DNA of 64,000 nucleotides from Aurantiacibacter poecillastricola (GTDB taxonomy: Bacteria; Pseudomonadota; Alphaproteobacteria; Sphingomonadales; Sphingomonadaceae): positions 248,001 through 312,000 of the forward strand of contig NZ_JAVAMS010000001.1 of assembly GCF_030730945.1 (NCBI RefSeq). Reading direction: 5' to 3'. The notes beneath the pieces were generated by a model, which worked only from the letters and a program-made list of their open reading frames with translations, was not told the origin of the DNA and searched no databases. This document shows positions 1 to 8,454 of this stretch, piece by piece (the first letter of the stretch is position 1; the number at the start of each line of letters is the position of its first letter). The position numbers were made by a program, and so were the translations under genes.

Positions 1-2
1 AA

Positions 3-581
3 TATCCGAGCGACCCCGGCGTGCTTTCCGCCCTTGCCGAGGCCGAATACGATGCCGGCAACGATGACGCCGCGATTGCAGCCGCGGACAGGGCCATCGC
101 CCTCGATCCCCTTACGGTGAACGCCTATGTGCAGAAGGGTTACGCCCTGTTCCGCAAGGCCAAGGAGGCGGATGACAGGAACGCGGCCTACGAGGCGGCG
201 ATGGCGCCGTTCAGCGCGCTCAACCGGATGGAGAACGACCATCCCGTGCCGCTCATCCATTACTATCACAGCTTCGGCTTTCGGGGAGAACCGGCGACAG
301 ACCTTGCGCGCGAGGCGCTGGAGCAGGCTTCGGCCCTCGCCCCGTTCGACAGGGGCCTGGCGATGAACGTCGCCATGATGCGCGCCAGCACGGGCGAGAT
401 CGAGGGCGCCAGGCGATTGCTGCGCACCCTGGCAAGCCATCCGCACGGTGGCGATCTTGCCGAGCAGGCCGATGGGTTCCTCAAGGAACTGGACAATGCG
501 GTGGAAGGTGATCCCGTCTTCCTCGGCATGGCGACAGTACCCGTGGAACTGGACGTGGAAGATCCCGAGGACGCCAAGTAG
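3..581 (+). CDS. TPR-repeat protein, C-terminal part (5' end outside window)
   Basis: The frame is open from the left edge, so the GTG at 21 is probably not the true start. The visible 190 or so residues contain tetratricopeptide-like helices: a repeat near the left edge with alternating small and large residues ending in RAIALDP, and another around ALEQASALAPFD. These repeats normally form a protein-protein interaction surface. No catalytic domain is visible in this portion. It ends 68 nt before a DUF885 gene on the same strand, which may be co-transcribed. The function of the whole protein cannot be judged from this fragment. Confidence 0.8.
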   Translation, partial: YPSDPGVLSALAEAEYDAGNDDAAIAAADRAIALDPLTVNAYVQKGYALFRKAKEADDRNAAYEAAMAPFSALNRMENDHPVPLIHYYHSFGFRGEPATDLAREALEQASALAPFDRGLAMNVAMMRASTGEIEGARRLLRTLASHPHGGDLAEQADGFLKELDNAVEGDPVFLGMATVPVELDVEDPEDAK

Positions 582-649
582 CCACAGGATCGCCGCGCCG
601 GGTCGGAGGGACTCGACATGGCCCTGCAGGTGACGCAGAACCGGGCGCG

Positions 650-2302
650 ATGACCATCGAACCCCTGCGTATCGTTCTCGCCTTCATGCTGGCCCTGGGG
701 CTTGCGACACCCGTCAACGCCCAAGCCGATTACGACGACCTCCTCGAACTGCACGAGGACTTGCGGGAATACATGGTGCCCGGCTTCACCTCCGCCGTCG
801 TGCTCGATTCGGGCGCCCGGGTGGGAGAGGCCTATGCCGAGCCGCTGATGCGTGAAAAGCTGGCCGGGCTCGCCGATTTCGAGGCGCGGCTCGATGCGAT
901 GCCGGTTGAGGATTGGGAACGCCACGAGCAGGTCGATTTCCTTGCCGTGCGCTCCATCCTCAACGGCTATCGTTTCAATCTCGAAGTGCTGCGGCCCTGG
1001 AAGCGCGATCCCGGCTTCTATCTCGATCCGCTGATGCGCGTGGCTTTCACCGAGATCCCCGAAAGCGGCGAGGAACTGGAGACATTGCGCAGCCAGCTCG
1101 CCGAGGTCGCTCCGATGCTGGCGGGCGCGCGCGCCAACCTCACTGATGTCGCGGGCGACTATGCCGACCTTGCGCTCCACAACCTCGAGAACAGCGACGG
1201 GGTCAACCATTACCATCCCTACCGGGAGGTTCCGCCGCCCGGCATCATCGGCTGGTACGACGACCTGCTCGCCCGCACCCGCGAGAGCCGAAGCGAACTT
1301 GTCCCGCAGGTGGAGGAGGCGCGCGCAGCGCTGATCGGCTTTCGCGACTGGCTGGAAGCGGAGCGACCGGCGATGGATTCGCCCGCAGGTGTCGGAGCGG
1401 CGCGCTATGACTGGTTCATCCGCCATGTCCGCATGATCCCCATGACGGCCGCCGAAATGCTGGTGCTGGCAGACCGCGAGCATGAGCGCATGACTGCAGC
1501 CCTCGCCCTCTATCGCCATCGCAACCGCGGCGAACCGCAGATTGCCCTCTCTGCCAGTGCCGCTGAGCAGGAAGCGAAGATCGCCGAAACCGATCGCATC
1601 GTGCGCGACTGGCTGGAGAGCGAAGAGATCATCTCCATTCCCGATTTCGTCGGCGAGCTTGGCGCCAACACGCCTTATATAGAGCGCCCGACCGGCCCCA
1701 ATTTCTGGGAGCAGATCCAGTTCCGCGATCCCATTCCCGACCATGTCCACGCGGTGATCCCCGGCCATCGCTTCGACGCCGTGCTGGCGGCACGCGACGA
1801 ACGGCCCATTCGCGGGCGCTACTCCGAAGGCTCGCGCGCGGAGGGATGGGCCACCTACCTCGAGGAGATGACCGTGCTGGCCGGCGGTACCGATCACACG
1901 CCGCGCGGGGATGAATACATGATGCTGTTCGGCATCTTCCGCGCCGCCCGCGTTCCCGCCGACATTCACATGCAGCACAATGAATGGAGCGTGCGCGAAG
2001 CGGTTGATTTCATGCGCGCGCAAACCCCTTGGCTGGACGAGGACGTCGCCCGCGTCGATGCCGAGATCTACCTGCGCCGACCGCCCGGCTACGGCGTTGC
2101 CTACACCATCGGCAAGCTGCAGATGGATGCACTGCTGGCCGACCGCGCCACGCAGCTTGGCGAGAATTTCGTCCTGCGCGACTTCCACGACGAATTCATG
2201 GCCGCCGGCCGCCTGCCGATCGCGCTCATCCGCTACGAGATGACGGGCGAGGCGGACGAGGTCGCATTGTTCTGGGACACCCCGCCCATACCCGCACCCT
2301 GA
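650..2302 (+). CDS. DUF885 family exported protein (degenerate HExxPGH motif)
   Basis: 550 aa, with an N-terminal signal peptide (hydrophobic residues about 8-20, cleavage near NAQA). The length and the C-terminal blocks EGWATYLEE and RRPPGYGVAYTIGK match DUF885, a family related to M32-like metallopeptidases. In the usual HExxPGHxxQ block this protein reads HAVIPGHRFD, so the glutamate that would act as general base is replaced by alanine and the last glutamine by aspartate. The paralogue at 5245-7032 keeps the canonical motif. The protein may therefore be a catalytically altered or dead homologue. The ATG at 650 gives an intact signal peptide; no strong Shine-Dalgarno is seen. Confidence 0.85.
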   Translation: MTIEPLRIVLAFMLALGLATPVNAQADYDDLLELHEDLREYMVPGFTSAVVLDSGARVGEAYAEPLMREKLAGLADFEARLDAMPVEDWERHEQVDFLAVRSILNGYRFNLEVLRPWKRDPGFYLDPLMRVAFTEIPESGEELETLRSQLAEVAPMLAGARANLTDVAGDYADLALHNLENSDGVNHYHPYREVPPPGIIGWYDDLLARTRESRSELVPQVEEARAALIGFRDWLEAERPAMDSPAGVGAARYDWFIRHVRMIPMTAAEMLVLADREHERMTAALALYRHRNRGEPQIALSASAAEQEAKIAETDRIVRDWLESEEIISIPDFVGELGANTPYIERPTGPNFWEQIQFRDPIPDHVHAVIPGHRFDAVLAARDERPIRGRYSEGSRAEGWATYLEEMTVLAGGTDHTPRGDEYMMLFGIFRAARVPADIHMQHNEWSVREAVDFMRAQTPWLDEDVARVDAEIYLRRPPGYGVAYTIGKLQMDALLADRATQLGENFVLRDFHDEFMAAGRLPIALIRYEMTGEADEVALFWDTPPIPAP

Positions 2303-2458
2303 GCGAGTGTTGCCCGGCCTGCCAGCCAATCCCTGGCCTGCGCAATGGCGGAAGATCGGGCACCAACGCGTCCCTTGCTCTCCCCACCTCGCCCTCTGCA
2401 GTGTTTTTCGCTCCTCTGCGATGGACGCACCGGATCGCCATCCGCGTCGCCATCCCGG

Positions 2459-2528
2459 CGATAAACGATAAGCCGTATATTGTTTTTCGATATTATCGAT
2501 TGACAATAAGCTCCGACTCGGTCATATC
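2459..2528 (+). promoter_or_regulatory. Promoter and palindromic operator of the DUF2975/XRE unit
   Basis: An AT-rich island in GC-rich DNA. It holds a sigma70-type -35 TTGACA at 2500-2505, a 17-bp spacer and a -10-like CATATC at 2523-2528. Abutting the -35 is a perfect palindrome, TCGATA-T-TATCGA (2487-2499), and two further CGATAA half-sites lie at 2459-2464 and 2466-2471. The likely ligand is the XRE protein encoded at the end of the operon; this is inference. The rest of 2303-2562 shows no gene. Confidence 0.55.
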
Positions 2529-2562
2529 GTTTTTCAGTAAGACGCACCAAGGAGATCGATAA

Positions 2563-2691
2563 ATGCCAAAGCTTCTCAACAACACGCTCGCCGCCTTCGC
2601 TGCCCTGGTGATCGCGCTCAGCTCATTGTCGGCCATCACGACGGTACCGATGCAGGAAAGCGTTGCCGTCACCGCCCCGCTGCTCGCCTGA
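2563..2691 (+). CDS. 42-aa hydrophobic micropeptide heading the DUF2975/XRE unit
   Basis: A small frame with a good Shine-Dalgarno (AAGGAG, 2549-2554) 8 nt before the ATG, placed directly downstream of a promoter. The product starts MPKLLNNTLAAFAALV, has one Ala/Leu-rich membrane-spanning or signal-like helix (about residues 8-25) and a short polar tail ending in PLLA. It stops 30 nt before the DUF2975 gene. It could be a secreted or inner-membrane micropeptide or a leader peptide. A second gene of the same style occurs at 13490-13594 in front of another regulated gene. No function is known to me. Confidence 0.6.
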   Translation: MPKLLNNTLAAFAALVIALSSLSAITTVPMQESVAVTAPLLA

Positions 2692-2721
2692 TCGCATACC
2701 CTCACCGCAAGGAGAGACGAC

Positions 2722-3270
2722 ATGACCGTCGATACGAAACCCAACGACCTGCTGCTCCTCGCCGGCAAGGTGATTGCCGTATTCATGCAGATCGCCATGG
2801 CTGTCGGCGGAGCGGCGCTGCTTGTCGCCCTGCCCGCCATCCTGATCTTCCGCGATGACGTGAGCGAAGCCTTCGGCAGCGAAGCCGATTACCTCGCCTC
2901 GCCGCTCCTTTACCTGGCGGGCGTCATGCTGATCGGGCTTGCCATCGTCGCCATGCTGTTCGTCTTCTTCGGCACGCTGCGCCGGATCATCGCCACCGTG
3001 GGCGAGGGCGACCCCTTCGCGCCCGCCAATGCGAACCGGCTTTCGCTGATGGGCTGGCTGATGCTGGGCGTGCAGCTGTCCCTCATCCCCGCCACGGCGC
3101 TGGGCATCCAGCTCGCCCGCTATGCCGACGAGACGGAGGACATGAACCTTACCGTGGACGGCGGCGGCATGGACCTTACCGGCATCCTGCTCGTCATCAT
3201 CCTGTTCATCCTTGCCCGCGTGTTCCGCCACGGTGCCGCGATGCGCGAAGACCTGGAAGGAACCGTGTGA
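2722..3270 (+). CDS. DUF2975 family integral membrane protein
   Basis: 182 aa with four predicted membrane helices: about residues 15-45, 65-90, 105-125 and 148-168. DUF2975 proteins are typically encoded immediately upstream of a small XRE regulator, as here, where the stop TGA and the next ATG share one base (TGATG). The Shine-Dalgarno AAGGAG lies 8-9 nt before the ATG. The biochemical role of the family is unknown; the pairing suggests that the membrane protein and regulator act as one unit. Confidence 0.85.
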   Translation: MTVDTKPNDLLLLAGKVIAVFMQIAMAVGGAALLVALPAILIFRDDVSEAFGSEADYLASPLLYLAGVMLIGLAIVAMLFVFFGTLRRIIATVGEGDPFAPANANRLSLMGWLMLGVQLSLIPATALGIQLARYADETEDMNLTVDGGGMDLTGILLVIILFILARVFRHGAAMREDLEGTV

Positions 3271-3476
3271 TGCCAATCAACGTGAAGCTCGACGACCTGC
3301 TCTACGAACGGCGCATGACGCTGACCGAGCTGGCCGAGCGGGTGGGCCTGACCCTCGCCAACCTCTCGATCCTCAAGACCGGCAAGGCCAAGGCCATCCG
3401 CTTCTCCACGCTGGAGGCGATCTGCCGCGAACTTGGCTGCCAGCCGGGCGACCTGCTGGGGTACGAAGACGAGTAG
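3270..3476 (+). CDS. Small XRE/Cro-type HTH regulator
   Basis: 68 aa, made up almost entirely of one Cro/CI helix-turn-helix: the block MTLTELAERVGLTLANLSIL is the HTH, followed by the GKAKAIRF and LEAICRELGCQPGDLL segments typical of the YozG-like group that partners DUF2975 proteins. ATG at 3270 overlaps the upstream stop by one base, implying translational coupling. A GTG at 3267 is possible but would add only one residue. It probably autoregulates the operon through the TCGATA-T-TATCGA palindrome at 2487-2499. Confidence 0.9.
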   Translation: MPINVKLDDLLYERRMTLTELAERVGLTLANLSILKTGKAKAIRFSTLEAICRELGCQPGDLLGYEDE

Positions 3477-3553
3477 AGGATTGGCAAGGCGCGCATTTGA
3501 TGGCAATCGCGGGCGCACCGGACAACCGGACAACAAGGACAGGGATTACCAGA

Positions 3554-3796
3554 ATGAAGAAGATCATGCTCGTCGCCGCTCCGTTCGCCTTCGCGCTCGC
3601 CGCTTGTGACGGCCCCGCCGAAGAAGCCGGCGAAGATGCGGACGACATTATCGAGGAACAGGCCGAAGTGATGGACGCCGAAGCCGGTGTCGCCGAAGCG
3701 CAGGCCGACCTCGCCGACGAAATGGGCAACGAGGCGATGGAAGAGAACCTCGAGCAAGAGGCCGAGACCCTCGAGGAAACTGCCGACGAGATCTGA
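3554..3796 (+). CDS. Small acidic lipoprotein-like protein
   Basis: 80 aa. The N-terminus MKKIMLVAAPFAFALAACDG is a signal sequence with a lipobox-like LAAC, so Cys18 is a candidate lipidation site. The rest is strongly acidic (Glu, Asp, Ala) and probably a helical coiled coil. The same design occurs at 19683-19955 on the minus strand (MRKIVLVAA...LAACSEG then an acidic tail), so these look like paralogues. A GGGA-type ribosome site precedes ATG 3554. An upstream in-frame extension to 3212 was not chosen because it lacks the signal sequence. Function unknown. Confidence 0.7.
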   Translation: MKKIMLVAAPFAFALAACDGPAEEAGEDADDIIEEQAEVMDAEAGVAEAQADLADEMGNEAMEENLEQEAETLEETADEI

Positions 3797-3851
3797 TCTT
3801 CGCCGGTATATCGGAGGGGCGCGCCGCGCCGCGGTGCACCCTGCTTTCGAC

Positions 3852-4125
3852 TTGACTTTCGGGGCGTGGCAGCTAATTGCCCGCCCCGATTGCTTTTGCA
3901 GTCATCCGTCCGAGACAGTTGGTGACCGGAAAGTGCCGGTCTTAATTTCCAGCCTAGACGGGGAAACGAGATTTCAGCGCTCCGCTTCGTGTGGCGCGCG
4001 ATCAGCGTGATGTTCACGCACCTCCTTCCCCAGAAACGGACCAGTGCCACCGCGCATGAGCGTGGTGGTGAATTGAGCCGGTCGTTCGCACGAATACGCG
4101 GACGGCCATAGTGAAGGAGTACGGC
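3852..4125 (+). promoter_or_regulatory. rplJ promoter and leader region
   Basis: The 329-bp gap 3797-4125 has no gene. It holds a sigma70-like promoter (TTGACT 3852-3857, 16-bp spacer, TAATTG 3874-3879) and then a leader of about 240 nt with a GACCGG/CCGGTC hairpin at 3924-3941. In bacteria the leader of rplJL binds the L10-L12 complex for autogenous control. The length and hairpin fit this, but the conserved L10-leader fold was not verified. Confidence 0.5.
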
Positions 4126-4641
4126 ATGGATCGTTCGCAGAAAACCGACGCGGTCGCCCAGCTCAACGCTGTGTTCAACGAGGTCGGCGTGGTGGTTGTC
4201 ACCCGCAATCTCGGCATGACGGTGGATCAGTCCACCGAATTGCGGAACAAGATGCGTGAAGCAGGTGCGTCCTACAAGGTCGCGAAGAACCGTCTCGCCA
4301 AGCTCGCCCTGAAGGACACCGATTACGCCGGTATCGAGGAATACCTCACCGGCCCGACCGGTCTGGCCTGGTCGGAAGACCCGGTCGCAGCCGCCAAGGC
4401 TGCTGTCGATTTCGCCAAGTCGAACGACAAGCTGGAAATCGTCGGTGGCTCGATGGGCACGCAGGTTCTCGACGAAGCAGGTGTGAGGTCTCTGGCCTCC
4501 ATGCCCAGCCTCGACGAACTGCGCGGCACGATCGTGGGCCTCGTCAACGCCCCGGCGACCAAGATCGCCCGCGTTGTCAACGAGCCCGCGGCCAAGCTTG
4601 CCCGTGTCTTCGGTGCCTACGGCGCCAAGGACGCGGCATAA
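4126..4641 (+). CDS. rplJ: 50S ribosomal protein L10
   Basis: 171 aa, the usual size for L10, which anchors the L7/L12 dimers to the ribosomal stalk. It begins MDRSQKTDAVAQLNAVF and contains the typical MREAGASYKVAKNRLAKLA region and a C-terminal Ala/Lys-rich helix for L12 binding. ATG 4126 was chosen over the GTG at 4111 because AAGGAG (4114-4119) lies at the correct distance. It is followed by rplL at 75 nt. The usual neighbours rplK-rplA upstream and rpoB downstream are absent. Confidence 0.97.
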   Translation: MDRSQKTDAVAQLNAVFNEVGVVVVTRNLGMTVDQSTELRNKMREAGASYKVAKNRLAKLALKDTDYAGIEEYLTGPTGLAWSEDPVAAAKAAVDFAKSNDKLEIVGGSMGTQVLDEAGVRSLASMPSLDELRGTIVGLVNAPATKIARVVNEPAAKLARVFGAYGAKDAA

Positions 4642-4716
4642 CAGACGCTTTTTCGCATACGAGACGAAACATCATGGGGCATCTGAAACGCCCCGCCCAA
4701 TTTGGAGTGAACCATC

Positions 4717-5094
4717 ATGGCTGATATTGCCAAGCTTGTTGAAGAACTGTCGTCGCTGACCGTCATGGAAGCGGCCGAACTCGCCAAGGCCCTGGAAGAA
4801 GAGTGGGGCGTTAGCGCCGCTGCTGCCGTGGCCGCGGCCCCCGCAGCCGGCGGTGCCGGTGGCGAAGCCGCTGCCGAAGAGAAGGACGAGTTCGACGTCA
4901 TCCTCACCGGCGACGGTGGCAAGAAGATCCAGGTCATCAAGGAAGTCCGCGGCATCACCGGCCTCGGCCTGACCGAAGCCAAGGCTCTCGTCGAAGGCGC
5001 GCCCAAGGCCGTCAAGGAAGGCGTGAACAAGGCCGAAGCCGAAGAGATCAAGAGCAAGATCGAAGCTGCCGGCGGTACCGTCGAGCTGAAGTAA
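4717..5094 (+). CDS. rplL: 50S ribosomal protein L7/L12
   Basis: 125 aa. It has an N-terminal dimerisation helix ([19 protein letters not shown]), an Ala/Gly-rich hinge (about residues 36-55) and the globular C-terminal domain with [19 protein letters not shown] and [18 protein letters not shown], which contacts translation factors. GGAGTG precedes the ATG. It is the last gene of the rplJL unit and is followed by a strong terminator. Confidence 0.98.
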   Translation: MADIAKLVEELSSLTVMEAAELAKALEEEWGVSAAAAVAAAPAAGGAGGEAAAEEKDEFDVILTGDGGKKIQVIKEVRGITGLGLTEAKALVEGAPKAVKEGVNKAEAEEIKSKIEAAGGTVELK

Positions 5095-5132
5095 GCCTCG
5101 GCTTACGCTTCGATCCAATCGGATCACCAAGG

Positions 5133-5163
5133 AAGGGCGGCACCGCGAGGTGCCGCCCTTTTT
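5133..5163 (+). terminator. Rho-independent terminator after rplL
   Basis: A perfect 12-bp stem, AAGGGCGGCACC / GGTGCCGCCCTT (5133-5144 and 5149-5160), with a GCGA tetraloop, followed by a T run to 5163. Confidence 0.92.
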
Positions 5164-5244
5164 GTCGTACCTGTTATCGACCCGGTTGCAAATGCGACCG
5201 GATGCGCGCAGGTCCGGATCACCGCTCCCGGGAGGAACAGATCC

Positions 5245-7032
5245 ATGAAGACCTTTGCCGCAGCCCTCGCCCTTTCCCTTGCCACCACATCCGCCATCGC
5301 CCTGACCGCGCCTGTGCACGCGCAGGAGACTGCCGCCGCTCCGGCCTCTCCGGAATGGGTCGAGACCAGCAACGCCTATACCGAGCGGGTGATCGAAATG
5401 CAGGCGGCGTTCTTCCCGACGCAGGCTTCGTCCCTCGGCTACGAGGAATATGACGGGCTGGTCAACGACATGACCCTCGACCGGGACGAGCGCTACGTCG
5501 CAGCGGCCCGCGCTCTGATCGCCGATTTCGAAACCGCCATGGGACGCGAGACCAACCCCTTCGTGCGGCAGGATTTGCAGATCCTCATCGACTCCCTGGA
5601 ACGGGATATCCGGGGCATCGAGCTCGGCAATCGCATGACGCTGGAATTCGCGCAGGTCCCGCAGAGCATGTTCGGCGCCATCGGCCAGCTCCTGTCCGAT
5701 CAGACCATCGAGAGCCGTCGCCCCAAGGCTCTCGAACTGCTGCAGCGCTTCACCGGCACGTATCCCGGCACCGAGCCCATGACCGAGCTCGCCAAGGCCC
5801 GTTTCGAGGCGAGCCGCGGCGATGGCAAGATCGGCCCTTACAGGGTGGAGGTGGAGGAATCGGTGGCCAACATCCCGACCTTCGTCTCCGGTATCCGCGA
5901 ACTGTTCGACCGCTACGAGATCGAAGGCGCCGACCAGGCCCTCGATGCCATGGAGACGCAGCTTACCGAATATGGCGAGTGGACGCAGGAAACCGTCCTG
6001 CCTGTCAGCCGCGACACTGCGCGCCTGCCCGAGGAGCTCTACGCCCTCAACCTCGAACAGGTCGGCATCGACCAGGACCCGCGCGCCCTGATGAGCGAAG
6101 CGCGCCGGGGCTTCTACGAACTGCGCGCGCAGATGGAAGCGCTCGCTCCGCAGATCGCCGAGAAATATGGCTGGGAGGAGACCGACATGGCCTCGGTCAT
6201 GACTGCCCTCAAGCAGATGACCGTCCCCAATGACGAGATCGAGGATTTCTACCGCGACGTGAATCGCCAGCTGGAAGCGGAAATCCGTCGCCACGACATC
6301 GTCTCGCTGCCCGATAGCGAGTTGCAGATGCGGGTCGCGTCAGAGGCCGAAAGCGCCGCGCAGCCCGCGCCGCACATGCGCCCGCCGCGCCTCGTCGGCA
6401 ATACCGGCGAGCAGGGCACTTTCGTCCTCACCGTCGGCAATCCCACGGCGGGGCCCGAGGATCGCTACGACGACTTCAATTTCCCCGCCGCCAGCTGGAC
6501 GCTGAGCGCGCATGAGGCGCGTCCCGGCCACGAGATGCAATTCGCCGCGCTGGTCGAGCAAGGCGTCAGCCTCGCGCGGATGCTCTACGCCTTCAACAGC
6601 GTGAACGTCGAAGGCTGGGCGCTTTATGCGGAGGCGGAGATGCTGCCGCACGAACCCATAGAAGGCCAGTTCATCGCTCTGCAGTTCCGCCTGCTGCGCG
6701 CGGCCCGCGCCTTCCTCGATCCGGCTCTCAACCTCGGGCTGATGACCCGCGACGAAGCCGAGCGCGTACTGAGCGAGGAAGCGCTGTTTTCGCCGGGCAT
6801 GACCAAGCAGGAGCTCGACCGCTACGAATTCCGCATGCCGGGCCAGGCCGGGTCGTATTACTACGGCTATCGCAAACTGATCGACCTGCGCATCGAGACC
6901 GAGCTGGCGCTGGGCGACCGGTTCGACGAGATGGCTTTCAACGACTTCCTACTGAGCCAGGGCATCATCCCGCTCGACCTGATCGCGCAGGCTGTGCGGG
7001 AGGAATTCATTCCCTCGCAGCTGGAAGGCTGA
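5245..7032 (+). CDS. DUF885 family exported metallopeptidase-like protein
   Basis: 595 aa with a signal peptide (MKTFAAALALSLATTSAIA, cleavage near VHAQE). It carries the full set of DUF885 blocks: HEARPGHEMQ (HExxPGHxxQ), NVEGWALYAEAEM and MPGQAGSYYYGYRKLIDLR near the C-terminus. It is therefore likely to bind a metal and act as a periplasmic peptidase or carboxypeptidase, though family members are poorly characterised. GGGAGG precedes the ATG. It is paralogous to 650-2302, which lacks the key glutamate. Confidence 0.9.
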   Translation: MKTFAAALALSLATTSAIALTAPVHAQETAAAPASPEWVETSNAYTERVIEMQAAFFPTQASSLGYEEYDGLVNDMTLDRDERYVAAARALIADFETAMGRETNPFVRQDLQILIDSLERDIRGIELGNRMTLEFAQVPQSMFGAIGQLLSDQTIESRRPKALELLQRFTGTYPGTEPMTELAKARFEASRGDGKIGPYRVEVEESVANIPTFVSGIRELFDRYEIEGADQALDAMETQLTEYGEWTQETVLPVSRDTARLPEELYALNLEQVGIDQDPRALMSEARRGFYELRAQMEALAPQIAEKYGWEETDMASVMTALKQMTVPNDEIEDFYRDVNRQLEAEIRRHDIVSLPDSELQMRVASEAESAAQPAPHMRPPRLVGNTGEQGTFVLTVGNPTAGPEDRYDDFNFPAASWTLSAHEARPGHEMQFAALVEQGVSLARMLYAFNSVNVEGWALYAEAEMLPHEPIEGQFIALQFRLLRAARAFLDPALNLGLMTRDEAERVLSEEALFSPGMTKQELDRYEFRMPGQAGSYYYGYRKLIDLRIETELALGDRFDEMAFNDFLLSQGIIPLDLIAQAVREEFIPSQLEG

Positions 7033-7041
7033 GCTAGCGGG

Positions 7042-7587
7042 CTAGAGCTTCCAGTTCACCCGGGCGCCGATCATGTCGATGCCCGGGTTCTGCTCCCCGT
7101 CGAAGATCTGGCCCTGGCTGATATGCATCCAGTGCGCCTCGATGGAGGAGCGCTCGGACAGGCGATAGCCGACGCCGATCTCGGGCTCGAACAGCACGCG
7201 GCTGCCCAGATCGGTGCGAATGCCGGTAGCTGGGTTCACGCGGAATTCCGGCCCGTCATGCACGACGAGGCCGATGCCCGGACGCACGAAGAAAGGACCC
7301 TTGCCAATGGTCCATGAAAGGCCCGCCCCGGCGAAGGAAGTGTAGCCCTCGGTATTGAGATTGCCGACGATGTAGGGCTCGGGCGACCCGATGAAATCGA
7401 GCGCCTCGATCCCGCCGAAGCGTATCCCGGCAGCGATATCCACCGTGCCGCCCTCTGTCGTCTCCAGCGTGAACGGCGTGTCGACACCATGGGCATAGAC
7501 GCCGCCGAACACCTCCTGCGCGGCGGCAGGCGTGGCGATGGCGGCAAGCGCGGTCGCAGCCGCGAGCGTGGCAATGGGCTTCAGCAT
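7042..7587 (-). CDS. PagL-like acyloxyacyl hydrolase (lipid A 3-O-deacylase family)
   Basis: 181 aa with a signal peptide (MLKPIATLAAATALAAIATPAAAQ) and beta-barrel character: alternating hydrophobic residues, aromatic girdle positions and a C-terminal strand ending in WKL. The segment RSSIEAHWMHISQGQIF contains the His-x-Ser pair expected of PagL catalytic residues, and NPGIDMIGARVNW is the usual last strand. The role would be removal of the 3-O-acyl chain of lipid A in the outer membrane. It is convergent with the DUF885 gene, only 9 nt away. Confidence 0.75.
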   Translation of the reverse strand: MLKPIATLAAATALAAIATPAAAQEVFGGVYAHGVDTPFTLETTEGGTVDIAAGIRFGGIEALDFIGSPEPYIVGNLNTEGYTSFAGAGLSWTIGKGPFFVRPGIGLVVHDGPEFRVNPATGIRTDLGSRVLFEPEIGVGYRLSERSSIEAHWMHISQGQIFDGEQNPGIDMIGARVNWKL

Positions 7588-7665
7588 GCCCGCCCATTGC
7601 CGCGATCAAGCTTTCTCAAGGCTGACCGGGATGGCCGGATAGCACGGGACGAGCGGTTCGCGCGG

Positions 7666-8280
7666 TCAGAGCGTTTTCAGATAAGCGATGATCGCATTGG
7701 TCTGCGCCGCGTCGACTCCGGGATCGGGCATGGAGCCGCCGGGAACCACCGCATTGGGATCGAGGATGTAGCGGCGCAGATTGCTCTCGTTCCAGGTGAT
7801 GGTCGCGTCCTGCATGGCGGGGCTGTAGTTCGCGCCCGGGACGCTGCCCGCCTGCCGCCCGACTACGCCTGCCAGCGTCGGGCCGATCCGGTTCTCGCCC
7901 GGCGCGACGGAATGGCACACGCCGCAGGTGGAGAAAGCCGCCGGCGGGCCGGATGCCGCTGCCACGCGCGACGGCGCGGGGGTGGGCGTCGGCGAGCGAG
8001 TCGGGGTTGCGCTGGCGGTCGGGGCCGGCTCGGGCTCCTCGTCGGCTCCTGCATCGGCTTCTTCACCGTCTGCCGCGTCTTCCTCCACATTGGCTTCCGA
8101 CATGCCGTCTTCCGCCGCATCGGCATCGGTCGAATCGTCAGGCGCCTCCGCTGTCAGGACCTCTTCCACCGGCGGGATGTCATCATCGGACCCCTCGCTC
8201 GCGCCGCCGCAAGCTGCAAGGGCGAGAGCAAGAATGGAGCAAGTGGCCAGGCTGGTAGCAGAAGCGAGATTGTTGCGCAT
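7666..8280 (-). CDS. Lipoprotein class I cytochrome c with acidic/Pro-Thr linker
   Basis: 204 aa. The N-terminus has a lipobox (LALAACGG), so the protein is probably a membrane-anchored lipoprotein. Residues of about 25-95 form a low-complexity Asp/Glu-rich then Pro/Thr/Ala-rich linker. The C-terminal 100 residues are a cytochrome c with heme motif CGVCH, the block NRIGPTLAGVVGRQAG and a later Met (GGSMPDP) as likely axial ligand. AAGGA precedes the chosen start at 8280. It is probably a periplasmic electron carrier tethered to a membrane, like membrane-bound cytochromes c-552. Confidence 0.85.
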   Translation of the reverse strand: MRNNLASATSLATCSILALALAACGGASEGSDDDIPPVEEVLTAEAPDDSTDADAAEDGMSEANVEEDAADGEEADAGADEEPEPAPTASATPTRSPTPTPAPSRVAAASGPPAAFSTCGVCHSVAPGENRIGPTLAGVVGRQAGSVPGANYSPAMQDATITWNESNLRRYILDPNAVVPGGSMPDPGVDAAQTNAIIAYLKTL

Positions 8281-8454
8281 GGGGTCCTTCCGGTGAAACG
8301 TTGACAATGTCCTTTTGCGCGAGCGGCTCGCGATCGGCAAGTGTTGTTACCGTCTCGCCGCACTTGCCCGGCAATCGGCGCTGTGGACAGCTTGGGGGTT
8401 TCGCCCCTCGGCCTTCACGCCTATCCGGCGCGGCTGCCCCCGGCAGATACGATC

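Noticed and set aside
266..2506. Very long antisense open frame opposite the first DUF885 gene
   Set aside because: It lies across a gene with a signal peptide and family blocks, its translation is rich in Arg/Gly/His with no domain, and high-GC DNA commonly opens the opposite frame.
4672..6294. Antisense 540-codon frame across rplL and DUF885
   Set aside because: It covers rplL and its terminator; composition is that of an opposite-strand shadow.
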